Assembly (NCBI GenBank): GCA_017536845.1
Contig: JAFWCP010000578.1
Span: 1 to 10,213, forward strand
Source: Solobacterium sp.
GTDB lineage: Bacteria; Bacillota_I; Bacilli_A; Erysipelotrichales; Erysipelotrichaceae
DNA length: 10,213 nucleotides
Direction of reading: 5' to 3'
Below the pieces are notes generated by a model. It did not search any database. It was not told the DNA's origin and saw only the letters and a list, made by a program, of their open reading frames with translations. A program made the translations under genes and the position numbers. Positions 1 through 8,055 of this stretch are shown here, piece by piece (within the stretch, counting starts at the first letter, position 1; each line of letters begins with the position of its first letter).

Positions 1-1
1 C

Positions 2-3000
2 GGATTTGTCAGCTTTACAGACCTCGTAGAAGTGCTTGGTATAACTGGTGATACGAACTCTGAGGAAAATGAGGACGAAAGTGGGTCGGGAATTGCAGAA
101 AATGCTGAGGAAAATGCCGCTAACGAAGAGGCAGAAGAGAATGGTATTAATTCTGATACGAATACGATGTTGACACTCGGAAATGTGGAAGTCAGCGAGG
201 CGACGAGAAAATTCGTTGCGGATGTGGCTTCTGTGGAATTTAGCAATCCTGAGCTTGTGGATGTCAGCAAGGTTGATGCCGATACCACGGTTGGTCAGAT
301 TAAAGAGAGCCGTGGGTTGGAATGCCAGTACAGCGCGGAGCTGACGGAAGCGCAGATCGCGGAGATAAATGCGCAGACGGTGGAGGCCGGAGACTGGGCT
401 TTGATCAGCGTACAGCCGTTTACGAGCGAAGAGACCCTGACGGTCACCATGAAGGATGGTGAGACCTTCACGATTCGAGTTACGGATGCGCAGATCAGGA
501 AGACTGTGATCGATGCCAAAGGCGATACATGGGAGATTACTGTCACTTATGGTGAGAATTCGCAGATTCCGGACGGGGCGGAATTGAAGGTAGAAGAGAT
601 CCTTCCGGAAGATAGTGCGTACGAGACATATCTGCAGGATGCACTTTCAACAGCCGGCATCGGTTCGCAGGCAGATTATGCGCGTTTCTTCGATATCAGT
701 ATCTGGTATAACAGAGAGCAAGTCGAGCCTGCTGATTCCGTATCGGTCAGCATAAAACTGGCAGATGCACCGGCAGGTTCAGAGGAGAGCCTTAAGGTGG
801 TGCATTTCGAAGAATCCGGTCTTCAGGTCATGGATCTGGAAAAAACCGTGGAAGACGAGACCGGAATGACCGAAATGCAGTTTACCACGGAAAGCTTCTC
901 GGTATATGGCGTGATCGTGGAGCCAGGACCTACCGGAATAAACGACCTAGATGGCAGAACGTTTACTATCAGCAGAGAAGGACGTTACCTTCTGGCTTCT
1001 ACAGGCGATATAGGTAACCAAGGAGACGGCGCCACAGGATTCCAGAAAGGCAGTCAGTCAGACGCACCTGTATGGAAACTTGAGCAGGTTAATGGTTCAA
1101 CATATTATATTTCAACCGTTATAGATGGCCAGACGAAGTATATGAATCTGACTGAACATGTTAATAACCGCGCAAACGCTTCTTTGTCAGATACACCGCA
1201 GGTATTCACGGTTGATGCCGTAAATGGAGGAGGGTACAGACTGTCTGCGGTCATCAACGGCAAGCGATATTATTTGGATGAGCACAACGGTACAGGTGGA
1301 AATGGCTTTGCTGGATATGCAGGACAAAGCAATAACGGTATCTTCACTTTTAATTTCACTTCGCCAGTTCTTGAGAACAACAATGACTACATGGTCCTGG
1401 TTAAACAAACAGCCGACGATGGGGAAACAGACTGGTACATCGTCCTGAACGACGGCAAACTTGCTCCGGTGGAATATGATGAAACCGCAAACAAGGTAAA
1501 AGTGGATAACCCGATGCTCTGGTACTATACCGGGGACCATATTTATCACCATTCAAAGGAAGTGGGCTTCAAGGGCAACAATCTTCCCTCAGATTACTAT
1601 TACAAGTATATCGATCCGTCAAATGCGTCCGGTTTGAATGAGGATAACGCAGGCAATACAACACAACGGCAGGGAGATGGTCCCTATATAGTACAGAACG
1701 GGCGTCAGCTTTGGAATGGTACATCACTGACTTATACAAACCATCAGATTAAGAGCGGAAACTCTAATTACTATATCGGAGTGAATGAGGACACAACAGA
1801 AATTGTGGGAGGCGTATCTCAGGGAGCTGCTGCGGAAATCTATCTGGCAAAAGTAACGGCGGTTCCGGAATCTTCCAATAAGAACCATACGGTCAATCAC
1901 ATCGATATCTCCATTCAGGGCGGCGCATCTCTGGATGTCCCCCTGGCCTATGGTGACTACTATTATACGGATCATAATGGCGTCAGGCAGACTCTGACGG
2001 TAAGTGCGGATAACAATGTTACATTGCATCTGAAAGTTGATCAGGTTGACATTGAGCCCAAGGATATGAAAAACTCGGAGATCACGGCATATTCGGAAAA
2101 GAGCGGCGTTCTGAATGACGCGTTCTTTGTTTCGGGGTATTCCGGGAACAAAGAGAATTCCGTCAGTACTGCCCAGGTCCGAATTGAGGGTTCCTTCAAG
2201 GTCGCGGACTTGGATCCTTATGATAATCTATGGATGCGTGGTGATGATGAACAAGGTTTATCAGATCAGCAGCTGCAGGACAGACTGGATAACCGGATCT
2301 ATTACACCGTGACGGTAAAAAAGGACGTGACCTTTGACTGGCTGTATACATACACAGACGATCAGGGGCATGAACATACCGTGCAGCTGTATGATTTTGA
2401 TAATAATAAGGGGAGCACAACCAGCCTGATCAACCTGTCAAAGAGTTTTGATTATTGGGACGGCATAGATTCCCCCCATTGGAATGGTATCGAGAATGCT
2501 TATACTAACTGGGGGGGGACTTTGACTTGGGAAGGTAGAAATAACCCATACACAGGGAACGAATGCCCCCCCATTATCGAGATAGATCCGAAAACTCATG
2601 TTCAGCAGTGGCAGAAAGGCCATATCGTTTTCAATACTGCCGGCGATACCGGCAGCGGCATGGACTTCAAGCTGGAGGCCCAAGCAGTGGGTGATAATAA
2701 TCCCGCCATTGAGATCACCAAAACACTTTTAACGGATACCGGTGAAGTGCTGACTCCGAAATCCCCGGTAACAAATACGTTCGTAGTCTATCAGAAACGG
2801 AATGCTTCCCAGTCAGATTATGACAGCGTGATCGATGTGGGGATTGGTGAGGGCGAGGTGCCGGCACCTGACGGATTATATAACGGCTATTCCGGCATCC
2901 ATGCCAAGACGGTCACAGTCGGTGATTCCGGCGAAGGTCTGGTCTATGATTATGACGTGAAGGCCGGCATGACCTATATCAGAGAAGACGAGAATTCTAT

Positions 3001-4951
3001 CCATCATGAGATCGTCGATAAGGATGGAAAACGGTGGAAGTATGTCAGAACTTATGTAGAAACAGAGTATGCATGGCGTACCGACGGTGACGAAGATAAG
3101 ATTCATCATGCGGACGGCCTGATCAGTATTCCCGAGGTTGTGGGACCATATAACAATAATCTGACTAATGGTTTCCTTCCGTTCTTCGTCTACAATGTAT
3201 ATGAACGTGCAGACGATACGGTAACCTTGCCTGTGACCAAAACCTGGGATGATTTTGCTGAAAACGATTATAAGTGGCAGGCAACGTTCAAGCTTCAATA
3301 CATGGAGCGTAAAATCAGCGGTGATGCGGAGAGCGACGCAGTCACGGCATGGACAGACTATGCTCCCGAGAAAACAGTTACCCTCGTGAAGGAAGCCGGG
3401 GTGAACCAGTGGACTGTATCCGGATCCTTTGGCGATCTGCCAAAGCACAGAGAAGAAGACGGCAATGTTTACGAACGCCAGTATTCCGCGGATGAAGTCT
3501 CGTTCACTGTCTGGAAAATGATAAGCGGTTCACTGCAAATGCTCTATAGCTATGATGGCACAAATTATACCTTCGGCGAAGGCGCGGATGAGTCGATCTA
3601 TAAACCGTTCTACGACCACGACGCAAACGAGAACTGGGACGGTGACTGGCATCTGCAGATCAGCAACGAAGTGGGCCAGAAGATAGAACCGAGGTACATT
3701 GACATTGGTCTGCAGAAAACATGGAGTCCTGCTGTGCCACAGGATGCGGCTGCAAAATTCATTCTGAAGCGTTATAAGCAGACCGAATACATTGACTATC
3801 AGAGTGTAAAGGATAATCCGGACATCCTTGTTCAGCTGCAGGATTCTCAGGGAAATGTCCTGAGCCATGTTTACACGAAATCCGGGTTGCCGATGTATAT
3901 TGATGCGACCTTTGCGCCCGGAAAAACAGGAACATTCTCCTTTGAGTACGGCGGCCACACATATACAGTATTGAATCAGACGGTGTCTGAAAGCAGTGTG
4001 GCACTCAGAAGCGACCCGATTACGGTCACCGGCAATTCCGGCGATACCGTTGTCGTCACGATGACTGCAGGAGACCTGGAGAATCTGGTGGAAGGGACCG
4101 CATATAATCTGCGGATCACGGATCGTCATCTGAACAATGATCTGACTCTTGACAGTGAGGTCCGGGAAGTGACATTCCCAATAGAAGGCAAGACAGGTGC
4201 GGAAGCCTGGCAGTATACTTTCGAAGATCTGCCGGTCGAAGAAGGTGTATGGAATTCAGCCGGCGACTACGCGAATATGACGATCTACAGCTATTACCTA
4301 GAAGAAGATCCTGATGGAACTACGGGAGGTTATGTACCGGAAATAAAAGACTCCGCCGGGAATGTGATCTCGTCCACTAATCGTATTTATAACAGCGACA
4401 CGATCACGGTAACAAATCTGGAGGAGCCGAGCATCACTGTGACAGTGAGAAAGGTTGCAAAGGCTGATGTTAATAATGCATCTGCTGCAACACTTCCTGG
4501 AGTGACATTTAAGTTGGTGAAGTATACAAGTTCATCATATCTGCAAATTGACAGCTCTTTTGAAGCTGTAACAATTGCTGATAATGATAATACTATATCA
4601 GGTGTATTTACGTTTAACGGACTGAAAGAAGGATATTATCAACTGGAAGAAACCGTTTGCCCGGAAGGATATGTTAGAACAACGAGCAACCCGAGATTCA
4701 GAGTAACAACAGAAAGTGGGGAAACGGTTGCAAGGCTGGTAAATGACAATGGAACAGATATTGATTCAAATGCTTCTGAAATGGTTGTGGTTGAAAACGC
4801 AGAAAGTAACCATATTGTAACAGTCGGAAATGAACCCGGCGCAGCCCTTCCTTACACCGGCGGCCCCGGCACACGGCTCTTCACAATCCTCGGCAGTATC
4901 CTGATCCTTGGAGCGGGAGTACTGCTGTGGAGGAGACGGAGATTGATTTAG
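2..4951 (+). CDS. Giant LPxTG wall-anchored adhesin / pilin-like protein, 5' partial
   Basis: This is a surface protein that a sortase would attach to the cell wall. The frame is open to the left edge and the GTG at 32 has no ribosome site, so the true start and signal peptide lie upstream. Residues below count from that GTG. About 8-45 is an acidic Glu/Asn-rich linker. About 46-290 is beta-rich. About 305-440 and 449-615 are Tyr/Trp/Gly-rich and possibly lectin-like. About 621-860 is a beta domain starting near VNHIDISIQGG. About 890-1060 is pilin-like (ITKTLL). Cna-B-like domains follow from about 1066 (VTKTW) and 1222 (LQKTW). A SpaA-like domain from 1467 has Lys1474 and the E-box YQLEETVCPEGY with Glu1540, the usual pattern for an intramolecular isopeptide bond. 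The sorting signal is LPYTG at 1606-1610, then a membrane segment (about 1616-1633) and RRRR. No sortase gene is in the window. The ligand cannot be told from sequence. The anchor assignment is firm; the inner domain limits are approximate. Confidence 0.93.
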   Translation, partial: GFVSFTDLVEVLGITGDTNSEENEDESGSGIAENAEENAANEEAEENGINSDTNTMLTLGNVEVSEATRKFVADVASVEFSNPELVDVSKVDADTTVGQIKESRGLECQYSAELTEAQIAEINAQTVEAGDWALISVQPFTSEETLTVTMKDGETFTIRVTDAQIRKTVIDAKGDTWEITVTYGENSQIPDGAELKVEEILPEDSAYETYLQDALSTAGIGSQADYARFFDISIWYNREQVEPADSVSVSIKLADAPAGSEESLKVVHFEESGLQVMDLEKTVEDETGMTEMQFTTESFSVYGVIVEPGPTGINDLDGRTFTISREGRYLLASTGDIGNQGDGATGFQKGSQSDAPVWKLEQVNGSTYYISTVIDGQTKYMNLTEHVNNRANASLSDTPQVFTVDAVNGGGYRLSAVINGKRYYLDEHNGTGGNGFAGYAGQSNNGIFTFNFTSPVLENNNDYMVLVKQTADDGETDWYIVLNDGKLAPVEYDETANKVKVDNPMLWYYTGDHIYHHSKEVGFKGNNLPSDYYYKYIDPSNASGLNEDNAGNTTQRQGDGPYIVQNGRQLWNGTSLTYTNHQIKSGNSNYYIGVNEDTTEIVGGVSQGAAAEIYLAKVTAVPESSNKNHTVNHIDISIQGGASLDVPLAYGDYYYTDHNGVRQTLTVSADNNVTLHLKVDQVDIEPKDMKNSEITAYSEKSGVLNDAFFVSGYSGNKENSVSTAQVRIEGSFKVADLDPYDNLWMRGDDEQGLSDQQLQDRLDNRIYYTVTVKKDVTFDWLYTYTDDQGHEHTVQLYDFDNNKGSTTSLINLSKSFDYWDGIDSPHWNGIENAYTNWGGTLTWEGRNNPYTGNECPPIIEIDPKTHVQQWQKGHIVFNTAGDTGSGMDFKLEAQAVGDNNPAIEITKTLLTDTGEVLTPKSPVTNTFVVYQKRNASQSDYDSVIDVGIGEGEVPAPDGLYNGYSGIHAKTVTVGDSGEGLVYDYDVKAGMTYIREDENSIHHEIVDKDGKRWKYVRTYVETEYAWRTDGDEDKIHHADGLISIPEVVGPYNNNLTNGFLPFFVYNVYERADDTVTLPVTKTWDDFAENDYKWQATFKLQYMERKISGDAESDAVTAWTDYAPEKTVTLVKEAGVNQWTVSGSFGDLPKHREEDGNVYERQYSADEVSFTVWKMISGSLQMLYSYDGTNYTFGEGADESIYKPFYDHDANENWDGDWHLQISNEVGQKIEPRYIDIGLQKTWSPAVPQDAAAKFILKRYKQTEYIDYQSVKDNPDILVQLQDSQGNVLSHVYTKSGLPMYIDATFAPGKTGTFSFEYGGHTYTVLNQTVSESSVALRSDPITVTGNSGDTVVVTMTAGDLENLVEGTAYNLRITDRHLNNDLTLDSEVREVTFPIEGKTGAEAWQYTFEDLPVEEGVWNSAGDYANMTIYSYYLEEDPDGTTGGYVPEIKDSAGNVISSTNRIYNSDTITVTNLEEPSITVTVRKVAKADVNNASAATLPGVTFKLVKYTSSSYLQIDSSFEAVTIADNDNTISGVFTFNGLKEGYYQLEETVCPEGYVRTTSNPRFRVTTESGETVARLVNDNGTDIDSNASEMVVVENAESNHIVTVGNEPGAALPYTGGPGTRLFTILGSILILGAGVLLWRRRRLI
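2511..2518 (+). repeat. G8 homopolymer tract inside the adhesin gene
   Basis: Eight consecutive G lie in frame at codons 827-829 (Trp-Gly-Gly) of the surface protein. Removing one G gives a TGA four codons on from the Trp; adding one gives a TAG within about ten codons. Either change would cut the protein to roughly half and remove the LPxTG anchor. Runs of C lie close by at 2472-2477 (six) and 2566-2572 (seven). Such tracts are known slippage sites in phase-variable surface genes; variation here is inferred. Confidence 0.75.
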
Positions 4952-4967
4952 CACAAGGTTAACAGAG

Positions 4968-4995
4968 AAGTCAGTCACTTTGGTGGCTGGCTTTT
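4968..4995 (+). terminator. Rho-independent-type hairpin after the adhesin gene
   Basis: The arms AGTCAGTCAC (4969-4978) and GTGGCTGGCT (4983-4992) pair over ten positions, two of them G-U, around a TTTG loop. The T run 4992-4995 follows. It begins 17 bases after the adhesin stop. It ends six bases before the ribosome site of the next gene, so that gene is either reached by read-through or has a promoter inside the adhesin 3' end that I could not identify. Confidence 0.7.
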
Positions 4996-5013
4996 CAGCA
5001 GAAAGGATTATGT

Positions 5014-5832
5014 ATGAACGAAAAGGAAATTCAGGAAAGAATCCGGGCAGGACGCGATTTCATGCGTCCGGCCGTCTGGGATGAAGACTATATGACCGAT
5101 CAGGAGATGAAGAAACCCCAGCCTCCGCTTGTCAAAGAGACAGCAGGCAGGGAAATCATCAGCCTGCCGCGGAATCTGGAGGATCTGCCTTTAGAAGGAA
5201 ATTTCCTGCAGATTGTCAACCGAAGGCAGAGCCATCGGGTATATACACAGGACTTCATGACGTTGCTGCAATTGTCTTTCCTGCTGTGGACAACCCAGGG
5301 AATCAAGGAAATCCGTGGGAAAAGATATGCCACACTGCGGACTGTACCGTGCGGCGGGGCAAGGCATGAGTTTGAAACCTACCTGTTCATCCGCCGTGTT
5401 GAGGGGGTAAAGCCCGGGTATTACCAGTATCTGCCGATGACCCACCAGCTGGCCTTGCTGGAGGAAGAAGAAAACGGGGAAGCGTTTATTACAGAATCCC
5501 TGGAAGGGCAGGAATGGGCTGCCAAAGCCTCTGTCATCTTTTACTGGTCCGTTGTCCCGTATCGGGCGGAATGGCGTTATGGCATGTACGCGCATCGGGT
5601 TGCCCTGATTGATGCCGGCTATATTTCCCAGAACCTGTATCTGGCCTGTACGGCCCTTGGCCTTGGCGGCTGCGCTGTCGGTTCACTGGACGAGAAACTC
5701 TGCAACAAAGCCTTCGGACTGGATGGCAGCGAGGAATTCATGATTCTGGCCCATCCGGTGGGATCTGTATCTGAAGCAGACCTCCAGGCAGAAAAGGATT
5801 TTTACGCTTTTCTCAAGGAGCAGGACCTCTGA
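5014..5832 (+). CDS. SagB/ThcOx-family nitroreductase-fold oxidoreductase
   Basis: This is a probable FMN-dependent, cytoplasmic oxidoreductase of 272 residues. The family includes the SagB dehydrogenases that oxidise azolines to azoles in modified peptides, as well as many stand-alone members of unknown substrate. Visible marks are an N-terminal extension (1-60), the flavin phosphate-binding motif RRQSHR (70-75), LSFLLWTTQGI (87-97), a TVPCGGARHEFETYLF segment (110-125) and the C-terminal core with GYISQNLYLACTALGLGG (202-219) and EEFMILAHPVG (240-250). The family more often has Ser where Cys113 sits here. The ATG at 5014 follows GAAAGGA (5001-5007) at good spacing. No precursor peptide, cyclodehydratase or other azole-cluster gene is in the window, so the SagB chemistry should not be assumed. 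The gene is 22 bases upstream of a MATE exporter, probably in one operon. Confidence 0.88.
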   Translation: MNEKEIQERIRAGRDFMRPAVWDEDYMTDQEMKKPQPPLVKETAGREIISLPRNLEDLPLEGNFLQIVNRRQSHRVYTQDFMTLLQLSFLLWTTQGIKEIRGKRYATLRTVPCGGARHEFETYLFIRRVEGVKPGYYQYLPMTHQLALLEEEENGEAFITESLEGQEWAAKASVIFYWSVVPYRAEWRYGMYAHRVALIDAGYISQNLYLACTALGLGGCAVGSLDEKLCNKAFGLDGSEEFMILAHPVGSVSEADLQAEKDFYAFLKEQDL

Positions 5833-5854
5833 TGGCAGATAAGAAGGCGGCCCG

Positions 5855-7216
5855 ATGAATCTCAGACGATATATCGGTGAGAAAGCCTTCTACCGTCAGA
5901 CGGCCGCAATTGCCGTACCGCTGGCCCTGCAGAGCGCCTTGATGAGCTGCCAGTCGATGATTGATACCCTGATGGTATCCTGGATCGGCAAGGTCTCTGC
6001 GGTCGGCACAGCAGCCCAGATTGATACATTGGCCGGCATGATTTCCTACGGCTGCATCGGCGGTGTATCGATCTTTGCGTCACAGTTCTATGGCGCCGGG
6101 GATGAAAAGAACCTGAAACGATGCACCGGGCTAGGCCTTTGTCTGGCCTTAAGCAATGCCATGGTCTGGTTCCTTTCAGCAACGCTGTTCGGCAGCAGGA
6201 TCCTTGCTTTCTACATGCAGGATCCCCAGGTGGTTGCGGATGGCCTGCTGTATCTGAATATCTCCCGCTTTACGCTGCTTGTATCAGCCTGTTCCTTCAT
6301 CATTTCCAGCATGTTCCGCTCCACCGGCAAACCCGGCATTGCCTTGCGGATTTCAATCCTGACAACCATATGCAATGTTTCCCTGAACTATCTGCTGATC
6401 TTCGGGGCAGGGCCGTTTCCTGCCCTTGGCATACGGGGTGCGGCCCTGGCAACCTTGCTGGCGCAGACGATTGCCTGCTTGTCCCTGGTCGGCTATGCCG
6501 TCTACAGCCATCAGCCTTTCATCGGATCATTCTCGGAAATGTTCGGCTTTACATTCGGTTTCATAAAGCCGGTGCTGGCAAGGATCATGCCGTTAATCGT
6601 CAATGAAACCATCTTCGGTTTCGGCCAGACCCTGTTCATCAAGGCGTTTGGATATCTTGGCAAGGCACAGATGGATGTGTATTATGTCGGCAACCAGATC
6701 TTCAGCCTGATGACCTTTATCATTTACGGCTATGGCAATGCCGTGCAGATCCTGCTTGGCCAAAGGCTCGGCCAGGGCAGGATTGAACAGGCAAGAAAGG
6801 AATGCGACAGCCATATCGGGCTGGCCTTTGTGTTATCCGGCATCCTGGTAGTCTTCCTGGTGCTTTTTGCCCGGCCCCTTGTCATGCTGTTTGCCTTGCC
6901 TGATGCTGCGGTGCAGGCGACAGCGGTGGCCATTGTCAAGGTCTTTGCCGTCAAGGCATCCATGCGCCTGTACAACTTCATGATCTTCTGCATCCTGCGC
7001 TCGGGCGGGGATGCCAGGATCATCCAGTTTCTGGATTCGGGCATTGAATGGCTGGTCGGCCTGCCGTGCGCCTTCTTATGCGTCAAGGGGCTTGGCCTGA
7101 CAAGCATTGTCACCGTCCTGCTCATCGCCCAGAGCGAGCAGCTGGTCCGGCTGGTCCTGGGCATGCGGCGGGTGAAGACGTACCGCTGGGCAAAAGATCT
7201 GACCGCGGAAGTGTAA
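5855..7216 (+). CDS. MATE-family multidrug/metabolite efflux transporter
   Basis: This is a 453-residue inner-membrane protein with the twelve-helix, two-lobe layout of MATE exporters, which use an H+ or Na+ gradient to expel organic cations, drugs or metabolites. The N-lobe shows VPLALQSALMSCQSMIDTLM (21-40), the loop motif QFYGAGDEKNLKR (77-89), FRSTGKP (154-160) and NYLLIFG with PALGIRGAALAT (178-200). The C-lobe repeats the pattern with LGQRLGQGRIEQA (301-313) and LRSGGDAR (381-388), showing the expected internal duplication. Length is normal for the family. The ATG at 5855 follows AAGAAGG (5841-5847) with seven bases between. It lies 22 bases after the nitroreductase-like gene, and the two are probably co-transcribed, but the cargo cannot be read from the sequence. 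No clear terminator was seen after it; the next gene has its own promoter. Confidence 0.93.
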   Translation: MNLRRYIGEKAFYRQTAAIAVPLALQSALMSCQSMIDTLMVSWIGKVSAVGTAAQIDTLAGMISYGCIGGVSIFASQFYGAGDEKNLKRCTGLGLCLALSNAMVWFLSATLFGSRILAFYMQDPQVVADGLLYLNISRFTLLVSACSFIISSMFRSTGKPGIALRISILTTICNVSLNYLLIFGAGPFPALGIRGAALATLLAQTIACLSLVGYAVYSHQPFIGSFSEMFGFTFGFIKPVLARIMPLIVNETIFGFGQTLFIKAFGYLGKAQMDVYYVGNQIFSLMTFIIYGYGNAVQILLGQRLGQGRIEQARKECDSHIGLAFVLSGILVVFLVLFARPLVMLFALPDAAVQATAVAIVKVFAVKASMRLYNFMIFCILRSGGDARIIQFLDSGIEWLVGLPCAFLCVKGLGLTSIVTVLLIAQSEQLVRLVLGMRRVKTYRWAKDLTAEV

Positions 7217-7232
7217 TCAAAAATGCGTCATT

Positions 7233-7261
7233 TCGAGAGAAACGCGAAAATCCTGTATAAT
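7233..7261 (+). promoter_or_regulatory. Sigma-70-type promoter for the RpiB/LacAB-like gene
   Basis: A perfect TATAAT (7256-7261) lies 17 bases after TCGAGA (7233-7238), a four-of-six match to the -35 consensus. It starts 16 bases after the MATE stop and puts the start of transcription about 20 bases before the ATG at 7289. A short inverted repeat TTTCG (7231-7235) / CGAAA (7245-7249) overlaps the -35 and spacer and might be an operator; this is a weak inference. Confidence 0.7.
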
Positions 7262-7288
7262 GACTGCAGAAAAGAGAGGAAAGCAAGA

Positions 7289-7924
7289 ATGAAGATTGCA
7301 TTGATCAATGAAAACTCCCAGGCTGCCAAAAACAGCATCATCTTCGCCGCCCTGAAGAAAGTGGCGGATGAAAAAGGATATGAAGTCGTAAACTACGGCA
7401 TGTACAGTGCCCAGGACGAAGCCCAGCTGACCTATGTGCAGAACGGCATTCTGGCGGCGGTGCTGCTCAACAGCGGCGCGGCGGATTTTGTCGTCACCGG
7501 CTGCGGCACCGGCGAAGGCGCCATGCTGGCGCTGAACTCCTTCCCGGGCGTGATCTGCGGACATGTGGAAAACCCGTTAGACGCCTATACCTTTGCCCAG
7601 ATCAACGACGGCAACGCGATTTCCATCCCGTTTGCGCTTGGCTTTGGCTGGGGCGGGGAACTGAACCTGCAGTACATCTTTGAAAAGCTGTTCAGCGAAC
7701 CCTTCGGCGGCGGCTATCCGAAAGAGCGCGTCGTACCGGAACAGAGGAACAAGAAGATCCTTGACGGTGTAAGGGCAGCTGCCTTCCGGCCGCTGAAGGA
7801 CATCCTGTGTGACCTTGACCCGGAGCTTGTCAAAGGCGCATTTGCCGGTGAGCACTTCGCGGAATACTTCTTCCGTGACTGCAAGGACGAAGAACTGGCA
7901 GACCTTGTCAGAAAGCTGCGTTAA
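7289..7924 (+). CDS. RpiB/LacA/LacB-family sugar-phosphate isomerase, long form
   Basis: This is a soluble isomerase-family protein of 211 residues. RpiB interconverts ribose-5- and ribulose-5-phosphate, and LacAB acts on galactose-6-phosphate; the substrate of this long branch cannot be settled here. The start of the chain (MKIALINENSQAAKN) and the block VVTGCGTGEGAML (68-80), with Cys72 at the position of the family's catalytic cysteine, fit the fold. NDGNAISI (106-113) matches the conserved N-D-x-N region. Classic RpiB and LacA/B are about 140-170 residues. The extra C-terminal part from about 140 onward (RNKKILDG, then a helical tail with EYFFRDCKDEELADL) is typical only of this long subgroup. 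The frame is open back to 7223, but the ATG at 7289 has AGAGG (7275-7279) and the conserved N-terminus. A dedicated promoter precedes it and a strong terminator follows. Confidence 0.88.
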   Translation: MKIALINENSQAAKNSIIFAALKKVADEKGYEVVNYGMYSAQDEAQLTYVQNGILAAVLLNSGAADFVVTGCGTGEGAMLALNSFPGVICGHVENPLDAYTFAQINDGNAISIPFALGFGWGGELNLQYIFEKLFSEPFGGGYPKERVVPEQRNKKILDGVRAAAFRPLKDILCDLDPELVKGAFAGEHFAEYFFRDCKDEELADLVRKLR

Positions 7925-7999
7925 CAGTCAGAACTGTACCTCCGCATTGCCAGGGCTGGCCCTGAACCATCAACGCCTGAAAACGAAACCATCACATGA

Positions 8000-8039
8000 A
8001 ACCAGCCGCCTCCTTCGAAATGGAATGCGGCTGGTTTTT
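8000..8039 (+). terminator. Strong intrinsic terminator after the isomerase gene
   Basis: The arms AACCAGCCGC (8000-8009) and GCGGCTGGTT (8027-8036) pair perfectly over ten bases. Inner TCC/GGA pairing (8011-8013 with 8022-8024) may extend the stem, and a T run ends at 8039. On the opposite strand the same hairpin is followed only by TTT, so it may also stop the converging minus-strand pair, less efficiently. The rest of the 131-base gap (7925-8055) shows only a small CAGGG/CCCTG stem at 7951-7964. Confidence 0.85.
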
Positions 8040-8055
8040 CAAGATGCGGCAAAGG

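Noticed and set aside
32..34. GTG as the real start of the adhesin
   Set aside because: There is no Shine-Dalgarno sequence or signal peptide, and the frame is open to the left edge.
2876..3448. Long minus-strand frame (190 residues) opposite the adhesin
   Set aside because: It lies wholly antisense to well-supported domain sequence, and its translation resembles no protein family and is rich in Cys and Ile in the manner of shadow frames.
3530..4129. Long minus-strand frame (199 residues) opposite the Cna-B region
   Set aside because: Same reason as above: antisense to a conserved domain region, with no ribosome site looked for or noticed that would support it.
5014..5832. Azole-modified peptide (streptolysin S-like) gene cluster
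   Set aside because: Only the SagB-type protein is present; there is no precursor peptide, cyclodehydratase or leader protease gene in the window.
7951..7964. CAGGG/CCCTG hairpin as the isomerase terminator
   Set aside because: It has a five-base stem and no T run; the 10-bp stem with T run at 8000-8039 is far better.
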